The translations under genes and the position numbers were made by a program. 9,659 nucleotides of DNA, taken from NCBI GenBank assembly GCA_002353885.1, contig DEKO01000197.1:21304-30962 (forward strand), read 5' to 3'. The first letter of the stretch is position 1, and each line of letters begins with the position of its first letter. A model generated the notes under the pieces. The model saw nothing but the letters and a program-made list of their open reading frames with translations, was not told the DNA's origin and did no database searches. Below, piece after piece: positions 1 through 7,121 of the stretch. Origin of the DNA: Porphyromonadaceae bacterium UBA2720 (GTDB taxonomy: Bacteria; Bacteroidota; Bacteroidia; Bacteroidales; Muribaculaceae).

Positions 1-29
1 GCTGAGGCGCAGCCAAGATTATTTAAACG

Positions 30-210
30 TAATGTGGTGGCCGCGATGGGCATCCGTCCCGCGCGGCTGAAAAGGGAACCAGGTGAGAATCCTGGACAGA
101 ACCCGCTGCTGTGAGTCCCAACGGTCGGTTGGCACGGCAAGCCACTGTGGCACATGCTGCCATGGGAAGGCGGCCAACCGATGGGACAAGTCAGAAGACC
201 TGCCACGTTA
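30..210 (+). promoter_or_regulatory. Cobalamin (adenosylcobalamin-type) riboswitch aptamer
   Basis: This is a cis-acting RNA that binds a B12 cofactor and normally lowers expression of the downstream gene when B12 is plentiful. The hallmarks are all visible: GGGAA at 74-78; the P5 hairpin CCAGG/CCTGG (79-83 with 91-95) closing loop TGAGAAT; the conserved CCCGCTGCTGTGAG stretch (102-115); GCCACTG at 141-147; ATGGGAAGG at 162-170; and the B12 box AGTCAGAAGACCTGCC at 189-204. Supporting helices pair exactly: 40-45 with 62-67 (GCCGCG/CGCGGC), 115-120 with 182-187 (GTCCCA/TGGGAC) and 126-133 with 173-180 (CGGTTGGC/GCCAACCG). P1 is TAATGTGG (30-37) with CCACGTTA (203-210), with one G-U pair. The element lies on the same strand as, and directly upstream of, the giant gene starting at 392. 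Its promoter would lie before about position 30 and is not identifiable. Confidence 0.95.
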
Positions 211-391
211 TTGCAACAATTTCGAGCTCTCGTGGAATTAGAGCCGGAACACACTAGGTATTCTGACACCTTATATTATTTAAGGCAATTGTGACATGGG
301 CACGGGTGGTGCCATGTTGTGCTGTAACGTGTTACCGAGCTCAATGCACAGTAGCTTTGTGGCTTGTAACTCGTAATAAAACTTAAATAAT
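211..391 (+). promoter_or_regulatory. Structured 5' leader / probable riboswitch expression platform
   Basis: This is the non-coding stretch between the aptamer and the start codon at 392. CGTGG at 231-235 can pair with CCACG at 203-207, which is the 3' strand of P1, so the two pairings exclude each other. Further hairpins are 226-230/240-244 (GCTCT/AGAGC), 269-273/281-285 (CCTTA/TAAGG), and a stable one at 295-316 (CAT-GGCAC against GTGCCATG with one bulged G). TGTGC at 318-322 can pair with GCACA at 346-350. None is followed by a U-tract, so control of translation is more likely than transcription termination. The last bases before the start are AT-rich with no Shine-Dalgarno motif, as is usual in Bacteroidetes. 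Which fold acts as the switch is inference. Confidence 0.6.
296..376 (+). other. Possible 26-codon upstream ORF in the riboswitch leader
   Basis: An ATG at 296 opens 26 codons (MGTGGAMLCC at the start, three cysteines in total) and ends at TAA 374-376, fifteen bases before the ATG of the giant gene and in the same frame. The stop shows that the main protein cannot extend upstream of 392. Its ATG lies in the 5' arm of the 295-316 hairpin. It resembles no leader peptide I know and could be chance; it is listed because its position between a riboswitch and its gene would allow translational coupling. Confidence 0.15.
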
Positions 392-3300
392 ATGAGGCAT
401 TTAAAAACTTGTTTCTTCCTTGTGGTGATGCTCATGAGTGTCGCCATTGAGGCATCGGCAAGAGTCGAAGGCCCCACGGCTGTAGCAGATGGATCGACAG
501 TCTATCTGCCATCGTCTGATGGAGTCTGCTCGCTCTACACTGTCGATGGGACGGTGACCTTCAAGGCCGTTGAGAGCGGAACGATTCCTAACTATAAGGA
601 TTTCGGAGTCGCTTTCCAACCAGCCAACGAGGGCGACCAGATTGTGATAACAGTTAATGCCATTGACATCTCGGGTGGCACACGCCTGATCATGTACGAT
701 GGCGATGTGGATTATTCGAAGATTGGCACCAGTGGTGCTGGTGGCGCTTCACCATTCACCTACTTCCCTGCCGGTTGGGTCAAGGAAATCACAGCAAGTG
801 ATGTGAACTACACCTTCACCTCGACCACCGACAATGGCATGGTGGCCTTTGGCTGCACCACACGTGGCACTACAGACATGACAGGCTGGGACATCACCGT
901 ATCGAGCGTCAGTCCCAAGGACATGGAGTATGTGAGCACCACGGCCATCACCGGTCTGACCAATACTTGGCGCGGTGCCAAGGACCAAGACATCTTCGGC
1001 GTGGACGTGGTGACCGATGGCGGCGGCAATGCGCTGACACTGGACCAACTCACCATCGATGCCAGTGCCCTGGTTGGTTCGACCCAGGTGACCAACGTCC
1101 GCCTGATGAGCGGCACGACAGTGCTGGCCACGGCAGCCACTGTGGGCGATGCGCTCACAACCACTGACGTGACACTCAAGAACGGGCACAACCGCCTGAT
1201 GGTCGTGGCCGACATTCTGCCCGATGCCACGGGCAGCATCCCCTCGCTCACCATCCAGAGTGTGAAAGTGGCCGGCGAAGCACGCACAGCCACATCGGTT
1301 ACGGGCGATGCGGTGACTATCGACAACAAGATCTTGATGGGGACAACCCCGATAACCTATACCATCGGCGACAATGCCGCATTCTACGATGACGGCGGCA
1401 AGGATGCCACCATCACTCAGGGCTTTGAGGGACAGGTCACCTTTGTGCCCGCCACACCGGGGCAGGCCATCAAGGTCGATTTCAGCAAGCTGGAGTTGTT
1501 CAACACCTCATCGGTGGGCTACAATGATGTGTTCAAGTTCTATAATGGCCGTGAGGTGAACGAGGAAAACCTCATCGCCACCCTGCTCGACGAGGCAGAG
1601 ATTGTCAAGTCGACCGCCGAGGACGGCTCGTTGACCGTCTATCTCAAGAGCACGGCTGGTTACCCCAAGGCTGGCTGGGAGGCAACGGTGAGCCAGTTCC
1701 TGCCCGGCGACATGACCTTCAATGCCGTCACGGGCGAGGCCGCCTCGACTGCCACTGTGGCTGCCGGCGACCATGACGTGCAGATGCTAGTGGTCGACGT
1801 GCTGGCCGACAACACCAGCAATCCCCTGCACCTGACCGGCATCAACCTCAATCTGGCCGATGCCAAGAATGTGGCCAAAGCACGTGCCTACTCTCTGGGC
1901 AAGAAGAACACCTTTGCCACTACCGACCCATTCGGCGAGGTCGAGGTGACGGGCACCGCCATTGCATTGACGGGCGACAAGGAGCTTGCCGAGGGACACA
2001 ATTACTTCGCCGTCGTGCTCGACCTCAACGACCAGGCACAGAATGGCGAGCAGGTGACCCTCTCGCTGCAGGACGTGACTGTGGGCGGCACAACCCACAC
2101 CCCGGGCGAGGCCGTGAGTGCGACCCGCATGGTCGACAACATCTGCCATGCCACCCAGGGCAGCCACAGCCACAACATCAGTGGCGAGTGGAAGTTCACC
2201 CACACCGAGGGCTACAGCGGCAAGTATGAGACCGCCGATGCCGACTATATTGTGACCTTCACCCCAACCATTGAGAACACTGTTGCCGAGATTGACTTCT
2301 CGAGCTTTGATGTCTATTATTCTGGCACCAGCTACGGCACCAAGGCCGTGTTTGAGATCTACAGCGGCACCAGTGTCAATGGCGAGAACCTGTTGTGGAG
2401 CTTGAGCGATGCTAGCGAAGCTAACGTCGGTCCGGGCAAGAAGATTCGCTCGACCAGTGCCGATGGCTCGCTCACCATTCGTTTCAACCCCAAGACCACA
2501 AGCAGCTACTACGCCGGCACCGGCTGGATGGCCACCGTGCGTCCGTTCCTCAACCACGACATGACCATCAACGAGGTTACCGTCAACCAGACCAGCAGCG
2601 ACGTGCTGGCCGTGGGTGCCACCGATGCCGCTCTGCTCGATGTGGAGATTGTGACCGAAGGCACACTGACGGTCAAGACGCTGACTGGCGTGAAGCTCGA
2701 CCTGAAGAACTCGCAAGAGGCTGTGAGCCGGGTGAGCGTATATTATAACAATGAGAATAATCGTGAGACGGCTGTGGCATTTGGCGCTGTCGAGAACCCC
2801 GCTGCCAGCGAAGTGACTGTGGCCGGCGAGCACAACTTGGCCGAAGCCGGCAACTATCTGTGGGTGACCATCGATGTCAAGCCGGACGCTGCTGCCGAGA
2901 CCGTGATTGACGCCAAGGTGACGGCACTGGTCTGCGCCGATGGCGAGACGGCTGTTGCCGAGGGCGACCCCGACGGCAACCGTGTGGTCAAATATATCTA
3001 TAACATGGTCAGCGGTGACAATGTTGTCACCGTCACCGAGCCGCTCATGTTCTATGACGATGGCGGCAAAGACGGCAAGCTGACCAAGGGCTTCAAGGGC
3101 AAGACCATCTTCGTGCCCGGCCGTGACAACAGTGCTGTGCAGCTCGACACGAAGTCGACCTTCTCGATTGGCAGTGGCAAAATGTATGTCTACAGTGGCC
3201 GTGAAGCCAATCAAGACAACCTCCTGGGAACCGTGACGGGCTACAGCACCACCAATGGTCCGAAGAACCTGGTCAGCAAGGCCGAGGACGGCGCGTTGAC

Positions 3301-6300
3301 AGTGGTCTTTGAGGCCAACACAACGGCTTCGACGCTCGACGGATGGGAAATCGAGGTGAGCCTGCACGAGAAGACCCCGTTTGTGGTCGAGAGCATCCAG
3401 ATTCAGCCCACCGGCGATGCTGTGTTGCGAAACACCACCGACAACGTCATGCAGCAGGTCAAGCTCACCGTCACCGGCGACAAGAACCCCATTGTGGTGA
3501 GCAGCGTGAAGTGGGATGCCACCGGCACAACCAGCACGGCCGACATCGCAGCCGTCAAGGTCTACAGCACTGGACACAATCCCATGTTTGGCATCGACAA
3601 CTGTCTGGGAACAACCACGACAGTGGCCGATGGCGAGAATGTCATCACACTGACCGAACCACTGACCATCGCCGAGAATGGTGACTACTACCTGTGGCTG
3701 ACCTACGACATCGCAGCCGAAGCTACTGCCGGTAATGTTGTTGCCGCACAGGTGCAGAGTGTGACCCTCGGCGATGCCGAGATGACGGTTGCCGAGCCTC
3801 TGCTGGCCGAACGCACTGTCAAGGCTGGACTGAAAGGAACATACGTCATCGGTGCTAGCGAGAATGCCGACTTCGCAACGTTTGCGGCAGCCACCCAGGC
3901 ACTGCAAGGCGGTGTCGAGGGTGCCGTGACATTTGAGGTCGAGGATGGCACCTACGCCGAGAATGTGTGGTTTGCATCGGTCCCCGGAGTGAGCGAGCAG
4001 AACACCATCGCCTTCACCAGCCAGAGCGGCGACCGCGACAAGGTCATCGTCACCGGTGCCGGCAGTTCGGAGGTGATGCCCGGAACCAGCTCCTACAAGA
4101 AGGGCGTGTTCTATGCCGAGAATACCCCATACGTCACCGTGCAGAAGATGAGTTTCATCCCTGCAAAGGAGAGCGAGTATAACTATGTCGTGAGCATCAA
4201 TGACCGCTCGCGACACTTCACCCTGCGTGACTGCCATGTCAAGGCCACGCCTGTCACCAGTGGATATAGTGGCATCAACCTGGTCAAGACCATGGGCTAT
4301 GGCGAGGACAATCGTAATAATGACTATGCGACATTTGAGGACAATCTGCTCGAAGGCGGTTATATTGCCATGGCGCTGGGTGGAACGAACTATGTGGCAC
4401 TGACCCGCGAGAAGGGGCTGGTGGTGCGTGGCAACACCATCAACGAGGCCGGGTCAAAGGGCATCTATGTCTATGATGAGGATGATTTTGTCATCGAGAA
4501 CAATGTCATCAACCAGTCGACGACTCAAAGGACCGGCTATTGGGGACTTGATCTGGCCCGCGTGCGCGGCAAGGGCATTGTCGCTGGCAACCAGGTGACC
4601 AACGAGACCACATATTATAGCGGCGGCATCGAGCTGCGCAGCGAGAGCCGTGGCACTGCCGACCAGCCCATCCTGATCTACAACAATGTGGTGTCAATCA
4701 CGCAGTCGCCCAGCAACAGCAGTGCAGGCATCGAGATGGACATCGACCAGAAGGACATCGCGGTGTATAACAACACGGTGCGCATCGCCGGCAGTGGCGG
4801 CTATTGCTTCTACTCGGCACGTCGCACGCCCATCGCCTACGAGAACATCACGTTGCAGAACAACTTGTTGCAGAACATGACCAGTAGCCCGGTGATGTTT
4901 ATCTATTCGGGTTATGGCGACAAGCCTAACCTGGTGAACAATGTGCTCTATGGCGAGACGGTCATGGACGGCACCGACATCACCGCACTCAATGGTATGG
5001 AAGGCAATAGCGCCAATACCGTCGAGCAGGCTCAGTTCCTGAGCGATGTCGACCTGCACCTGCGCAGCGCCGGCAACCTGCGCAGCGCGCTGCCTGTCGA
5101 CTTCATCACCGTCGATGCCGATGGACTGGAGCGCGACGCGCAGAACCCCACGGTCGGTGCCTACGAGTTTGTTGAGTTGAGCGAAGAGACTCCTGAGATT
5201 GCCGAGGGCTATCCTGTGGTGACCGACATCACCGAGACCGCTGCCACCGTCAAGACGATGTGGACAGTGAGTGGCAAACTCTATAGCCAGGTGGTCAAGG
5301 CCACAGAGCCCGACCAGGGCATGCCGGCACCGCGTCGAGCTCCCACTGCCGACGACTTGAAGGCCGGCACACCGCAATCGGTGATGGCTGGCAAGGAAGC
5401 CACGACCACCTTCGATGGTCTGGACGAGAACACCAAGTATGAGGTTTACTTCCTTAATGTGAGTGCACTGGGCAATGAGAGCGAGGTCGTCAAGGCCGAG
5501 TTCACCACAGCACGCCACATCGAGCCGCTGACGGTGGCGCTTGAGGGCGCGACCATTGAGGCTGGTGGCGAGGCTACACTCACCCCGACAGTGGCCGGGG
5601 GCGACGAGCCTTACACCTATGAGTGGACCGACCAGATGAACAACAGTCTGGCTGGTGAGGCCACACTCACTGTCCAGCCCGACTACACCTGGGGCTACAA
5701 AGTGAAAGTCACCAGTGCCGACGGACAGACCGTGACTGCCAAGGCTGGCGTCATCGTCCGCGGCGAGCAAGTGGTGGCCACGATGGACGACAACTACCTG
5801 GCCGAGAACTCGCACGACGAGGTCTATGACCTGGACAGCGACAAGTTCTATAGCGGCTCGTTTGCCTTTAACCAGGGCTCGATGCCGGCCTACAGCTATT
5901 GGTATGGCTATGCGCTGAGCAACGAGACCTCGACTGCCTACAGCGGTCTCAACGACCAGTGGCGCAATGCCGCCGGCACAGGGCACAATTCGCCTAACTA
6001 TCTGGTGGCCTTCCCCGATGCCTACGCGTCGCCGATGTATATCGAGGTGACCAATGACGCTGAGGGCGACTCGGTCAAGGGCATGTATGTGACCAACACC
6101 GCATACGCCTACAACAGCATGGTCAATGGTGACGGCTACACCGACCCATTCAAGGCTGGCTCATACTTCACCATGACCGTCACCGGCACCGCAGCCGATG
6201 GCTCGACCAGCACAGTCGACTTCAATCTGGGCGACTATCGTGCAGCCGAAGCCAACCGCTATGTGCTCGACACATGGGAGTGGGTCGACCTGCGCTCGCT

Positions 6301-6829
6301 GGGCAAGGTTACCAAGTTGCAGTTCACCTTCAGTGGCAGCGAGACCAACAACTATGGCTTGACTACACCCACCTATGTCGCCCTCGACGATGTGGGTTGT
6401 ATGCCCGATGCTGCAGAGGTCAATGTCGATGTGCCAGCCGGTCAGAGCGTTGTGGATCTTGCTCAATACTTCCAACACGCCGATAATGGTGCACGCGAGC
6501 GCTACTACCTCAACGATGTGGTTGATGACGACGTGATGACTGTGACGCTGAGCGAGGACAACCAGCTCGATGTCAGTGCTCATGTGCAGCAGGGCAAGCG
6601 CACGATGCTGGTGAGCATGACGGCCAAGGGACACACCCAGTGGGTGATGCTGACGCTCAACATCAACCCGACAACCGGTGTCAGTGCCGTTGATGCCCAG
6701 CGCCAAGTGCAGAGCGTGCAGTACGTCAATACGTTGGGTCAGGTGAGCGACCGTCCCTTCGAAGGGGTCAACATTGTTGTCACCCGTCATGCCGACGGCA
6801 CCGTCACCACATCTAAAATCAAGTATTGA
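392..6829 (+). CDS. Giant secreted multidomain protein: CUB-like/BNR_assoc_N cassettes, beta-helix, DUF4465, T9SS-like tail
   Basis: A 2145-residue extracellular protein, probably cell-surface bound. Residues 1-23 form a Sec signal peptide ending EASA, with no lipobox Cys. Four cassettes fill about 24-1145, each a CUB-like domain (second and fourth open FYDDGGKD at 331 and 887) followed by a domain like the N-terminal domain of BNR neuraminidases (from about 177, 440, 723, 996). Residues 1149-1593 form a right-handed parallel beta-helix with repeated coils such as ENNVI, YNNVV, YNNTV and QNNLL, ending GAYEF. FN3-like (about 1600-1708) and PKD-like (1711-1790) modules follow. Residues 1794-2001 match DUF4465 (SYWYGYALSN, GMYVTNTAYAYNSM, DTWEWVDLRSLG, ALDDVG). 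The last 50 residues resemble a T9SS type A sorting tail. No sialidase Asp-boxes or other catalytic motif was seen. The upstream cobalamin riboswitch implies repression by B12. From memory, DUF4465 includes B12-binding BtuH-type proteins, so cobamide capture is plausible but unproven; adhesion or glycan binding is the main alternative. The start follows an AT-rich leader and an in-frame stop at 374-376. Confidence 0.9.
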   Translation: MRHLKTCFFLVVMLMSVAIEASARVEGPTAVADGSTVYLPSSDGVCSLYTVDGTVTFKAVESGTIPNYKDFGVAFQPANEGDQIVITVNAIDISGGTRLIMYDGDVDYSKIGTSGAGGASPFTYFPAGWVKEITASDVNYTFTSTTDNGMVAFGCTTRGTTDMTGWDITVSSVSPKDMEYVSTTAITGLTNTWRGAKDQDIFGVDVVTDGGGNALTLDQLTIDASALVGSTQVTNVRLMSGTTVLATAATVGDALTTTDVTLKNGHNRLMVVADILPDATGSIPSLTIQSVKVAGEARTATSVTGDAVTIDNKILMGTTPITYTIGDNAAFYDDGGKDATITQGFEGQVTFVPATPGQAIKVDFSKLELFNTSSVGYNDVFKFYNGREVNEENLIATLLDEAEIVKSTAEDGSLTVYLKSTAGYPKAGWEATVSQFLPGDMTFNAVTGEAASTATVAAGDHDVQMLVVDVLADNTSNPLHLTGINLNLADAKNVAKARAYSLGKKNTFATTDPFGEVEVTGTAIALTGDKELAEGHNYFAVVLDLNDQAQNGEQVTLSLQDVTVGGTTHTPGEAVSATRMVDNICHATQGSHSHNISGEWKFTHTEGYSGKYETADADYIVTFTPTIENTVAEIDFSSFDVYYSGTSYGTKAVFEIYSGTSVNGENLLWSLSDASEANVGPGKKIRSTSADGSLTIRFNPKTTSSYYAGTGWMATVRPFLNHDMTINEVTVNQTSSDVLAVGATDAALLDVEIVTEGTLTVKTLTGVKLDLKNSQEAVSRVSVYYNNENNRETAVAFGAVENPAASEVTVAGEHNLAEAGNYLWVTIDVKPDAAAETVIDAKVTALVCADGETAVAEGDPDGNRVVKYIYNMVSGDNVVTVTEPLMFYDDGGKDGKLTKGFKGKTIFVPGRDNSAVQLDTKSTFSIGSGKMYVYSGREANQDNLLGTVTGYSTTNGPKNLVSKAEDGALTVVFEANTTASTLDGWEIEVSLHEKTPFVVESIQIQPTGDAVLRNTTDNVMQQVKLTVTGDKNPIVVSSVKWDATGTTSTADIAAVKVYSTGHNPMFGIDNCLGTTTTVADGENVITLTEPLTIAENGDYYLWLTYDIAAEATAGNVVAAQVQSVTLGDAEMTVAEPLLAERTVKAGLKGTYVIGASENADFATFAAATQALQGGVEGAVTFEVEDGTYAENVWFASVPGVSEQNTIAFTSQSGDRDKVIVTGAGSSEVMPGTSSYKKGVFYAENTPYVTVQKMSFIPAKESEYNYVVSINDRSRHFTLRDCHVKATPVTSGYSGINLVKTMGYGEDNRNNDYATFEDNLLEGGYIAMALGGTNYVALTREKGLVVRGNTINEAGSKGIYVYDEDDFVIENNVINQSTTQRTGYWGLDLARVRGKGIVAGNQVTNETTYYSGGIELRSESRGTADQPILIYNNVVSITQSPSNSSAGIEMDIDQKDIAVYNNTVRIAGSGGYCFYSARRTPIAYENITLQNNLLQNMTSSPVMFIYSGYGDKPNLVNNVLYGETVMDGTDITALNGMEGNSANTVEQAQFLSDVDLHLRSAGNLRSALPVDFITVDADGLERDAQNPTVGAYEFVELSEETPEIAEGYPVVTDITETAATVKTMWTVSGKLYSQVVKATEPDQGMPAPRRAPTADDLKAGTPQSVMAGKEATTTFDGLDENTKYEVYFLNVSALGNESEVVKAEFTTARHIEPLTVALEGATIEAGGEATLTPTVAGGDEPYTYEWTDQMNNSLAGEATLTVQPDYTWGYKVKVTSADGQTVTAKAGVIVRGEQVVATMDDNYLAENSHDEVYDLDSDKFYSGSFAFNQGSMPAYSYWYGYALSNETSTAYSGLNDQWRNAAGTGHNSPNYLVAFPDAYASPMYIEVTNDAEGDSVKGMYVTNTAYAYNSMVNGDGYTDPFKAGSYFTMTVTGTAADGSTSTVDFNLGDYRAAEANRYVLDTWEWVDLRSLGKVTKLQFTFSGSETNNYGLTTPTYVALDDVGCMPDAAEVNVDVPAGQSVVDLAQYFQHADNGARERYYLNDVVDDDVMTVTLSEDNQLDVSAHVQQGKRTMLVSMTAKGHTQWVMLTLNINPTTGVSAVDAQRQVQSVQYVNTLGQVSDRPFEGVNIVVTRHADGTVTTSKIKY
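461..3829 (+). repeat. Four tandem CUB-like + BNR_assoc_N-like cassettes within the giant gene
   Basis: The N-terminal half of the protein is a fourfold internal duplication, at roughly residues 24-313, 320-580, 592-870 and 878-1145. Each CUB-like unit carries the pattern G..G..TF.P, then F or Y with N/SGxxxNxxNLL, then S-A/T-x-DG-S/A-LTV and G-W-x-A/I-x-V. Each following unit opens with a D/P-M/F-x-x-x-x-V start and ends with a G-x-N-Y/R-x-x-V-x-D segment (for example GHNYFAVVLDL, GNYLWVTIDV, GDYYLWLTYDI). Copies 2 and 4 are most alike (FYDDGGKD in both); copy 1 is the most diverged and copy 3 has lost that motif. The copies are well diverged at DNA level, so the duplication is old and unlikely to be recombining now. 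Confidence 0.75.
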
Positions 6830-6891
6830 TTGAATCTGCTTGCGAACTGCACATAGTCTGAAATAGAAATATATAGTAACTTGCTCTCGTT

Positions 6892-6932
6892 GATGCCGCA
6901 TGTGCCCTCTCCAAGCCATGCGGCATCTTTTT
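6892..6932 (+). terminator. Rho-independent terminator of the giant gene
   Basis: A perfect 11-bp stem, GATGCCGCATG (6892-6902) with CATGCGGCATC (6917-6927), closes a 14-base loop and is followed by TTTTT (6928-6932). It lies 63 bases after the stop codon at 6827-6829. This should end the riboswitch-controlled transcript and separates it from the receptor gene at 7122. Confidence 0.88.
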
Positions 6933-7045
6933 GGGGTTTCTTTTTTTCTTTTCTTTTTGATTAGCAGTTTTCTTTGTTTTTCTGCCACTTTTTCAAAGTT
7001 GCATGTGCTCTCTCCAAGCCATGCGGCATCTTTTTTGGGTTTCTT
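6898..7045 (+). repeat. 45-bp direct repeat that duplicates the terminator's 3' part
   Basis: Bases 6898-6942 recur at 7001-7045 with 43 of 45 positions identical; the differences are C/T at 6906/7009 and G/T at 6933/7036. The repeat covers the loop, the 3' arm and the T-tract of the terminator plus the following TTTCTT. The 58 bases between the copies are strongly pyrimidine-rich on the + strand. The second copy lacks the first six bases of the 5' arm, so it can form only a weaker stem. Confidence 0.85.
6998..7036 (+). terminator. Second, weaker terminator-like hairpin (duplicated copy)
   Basis: GTTGCATG (6998-7005) can pair with CATGCGGC (7020-7027), eight pairs of which two are G-U, followed after three bases by TTTTTT (7031-7036). 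It looks like a back-up terminator made by partial duplication of the one at 6892-6932. Activity is inferred from the shape only. Confidence 0.45.
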
Positions 7046-7090
7046 AACACATCGCGATGAAACATTTGGGCGGGTCGGTGCGTCTATATA

Positions 7091-7114
7091 ACAAAACTGA
7101 CAACAAAACTGACA
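7091..7114 (+). repeat. Two perfect tandem copies of ACAAAACTGACA upstream of the receptor start
   Basis: The 12-mer ACAAAACTGACA occurs at 7091-7102 and again at 7103-7114, ending seven bases before the ATG at 7122. The A-rich, SD-less sequence suits a Bacteroidetes translation initiation region, and a change in copy number would alter leader length. No clear promoter with TTTG and TAnnTTTG boxes at the usual spacing was found upstream; TTTG at 7065-7068 and TATATAAC at 7085-7092 are only a poor match. Confidence 0.8.
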
Positions 7115-7121
7115 AAAAGCT

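Noticed and set aside
1787..4237. 816-codon open frame on the - strand inside the giant gene
   Set aside because: It mirrors the + strand codon pattern of a GC-rich gene, gives a His/Gly/Val-rich low-similarity protein, and overlaps clear domain-bearing sequence.
4694..5986. 430-codon - strand open frame opposite the beta-helix and FN3 region
   Set aside because: Composition is typical of an antisense shadow and no recognisable motif occurs.
392..6829. Annotation of the giant protein as a sialidase because of its BNR-associated domains
   Set aside because: No S-x-D-x-G-x-T-W Asp-boxes, propeller repeats or sialidase catalytic residues are visible in any part of the protein.
7065..7092. Possible Bacteroidetes promoter (TTTG 7065-7068, TATATAAC 7085-7092) for the receptor
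   Set aside because: The second box does not fit TAnnTTTG and the spacing of 16 is shorter than the usual 19-21.
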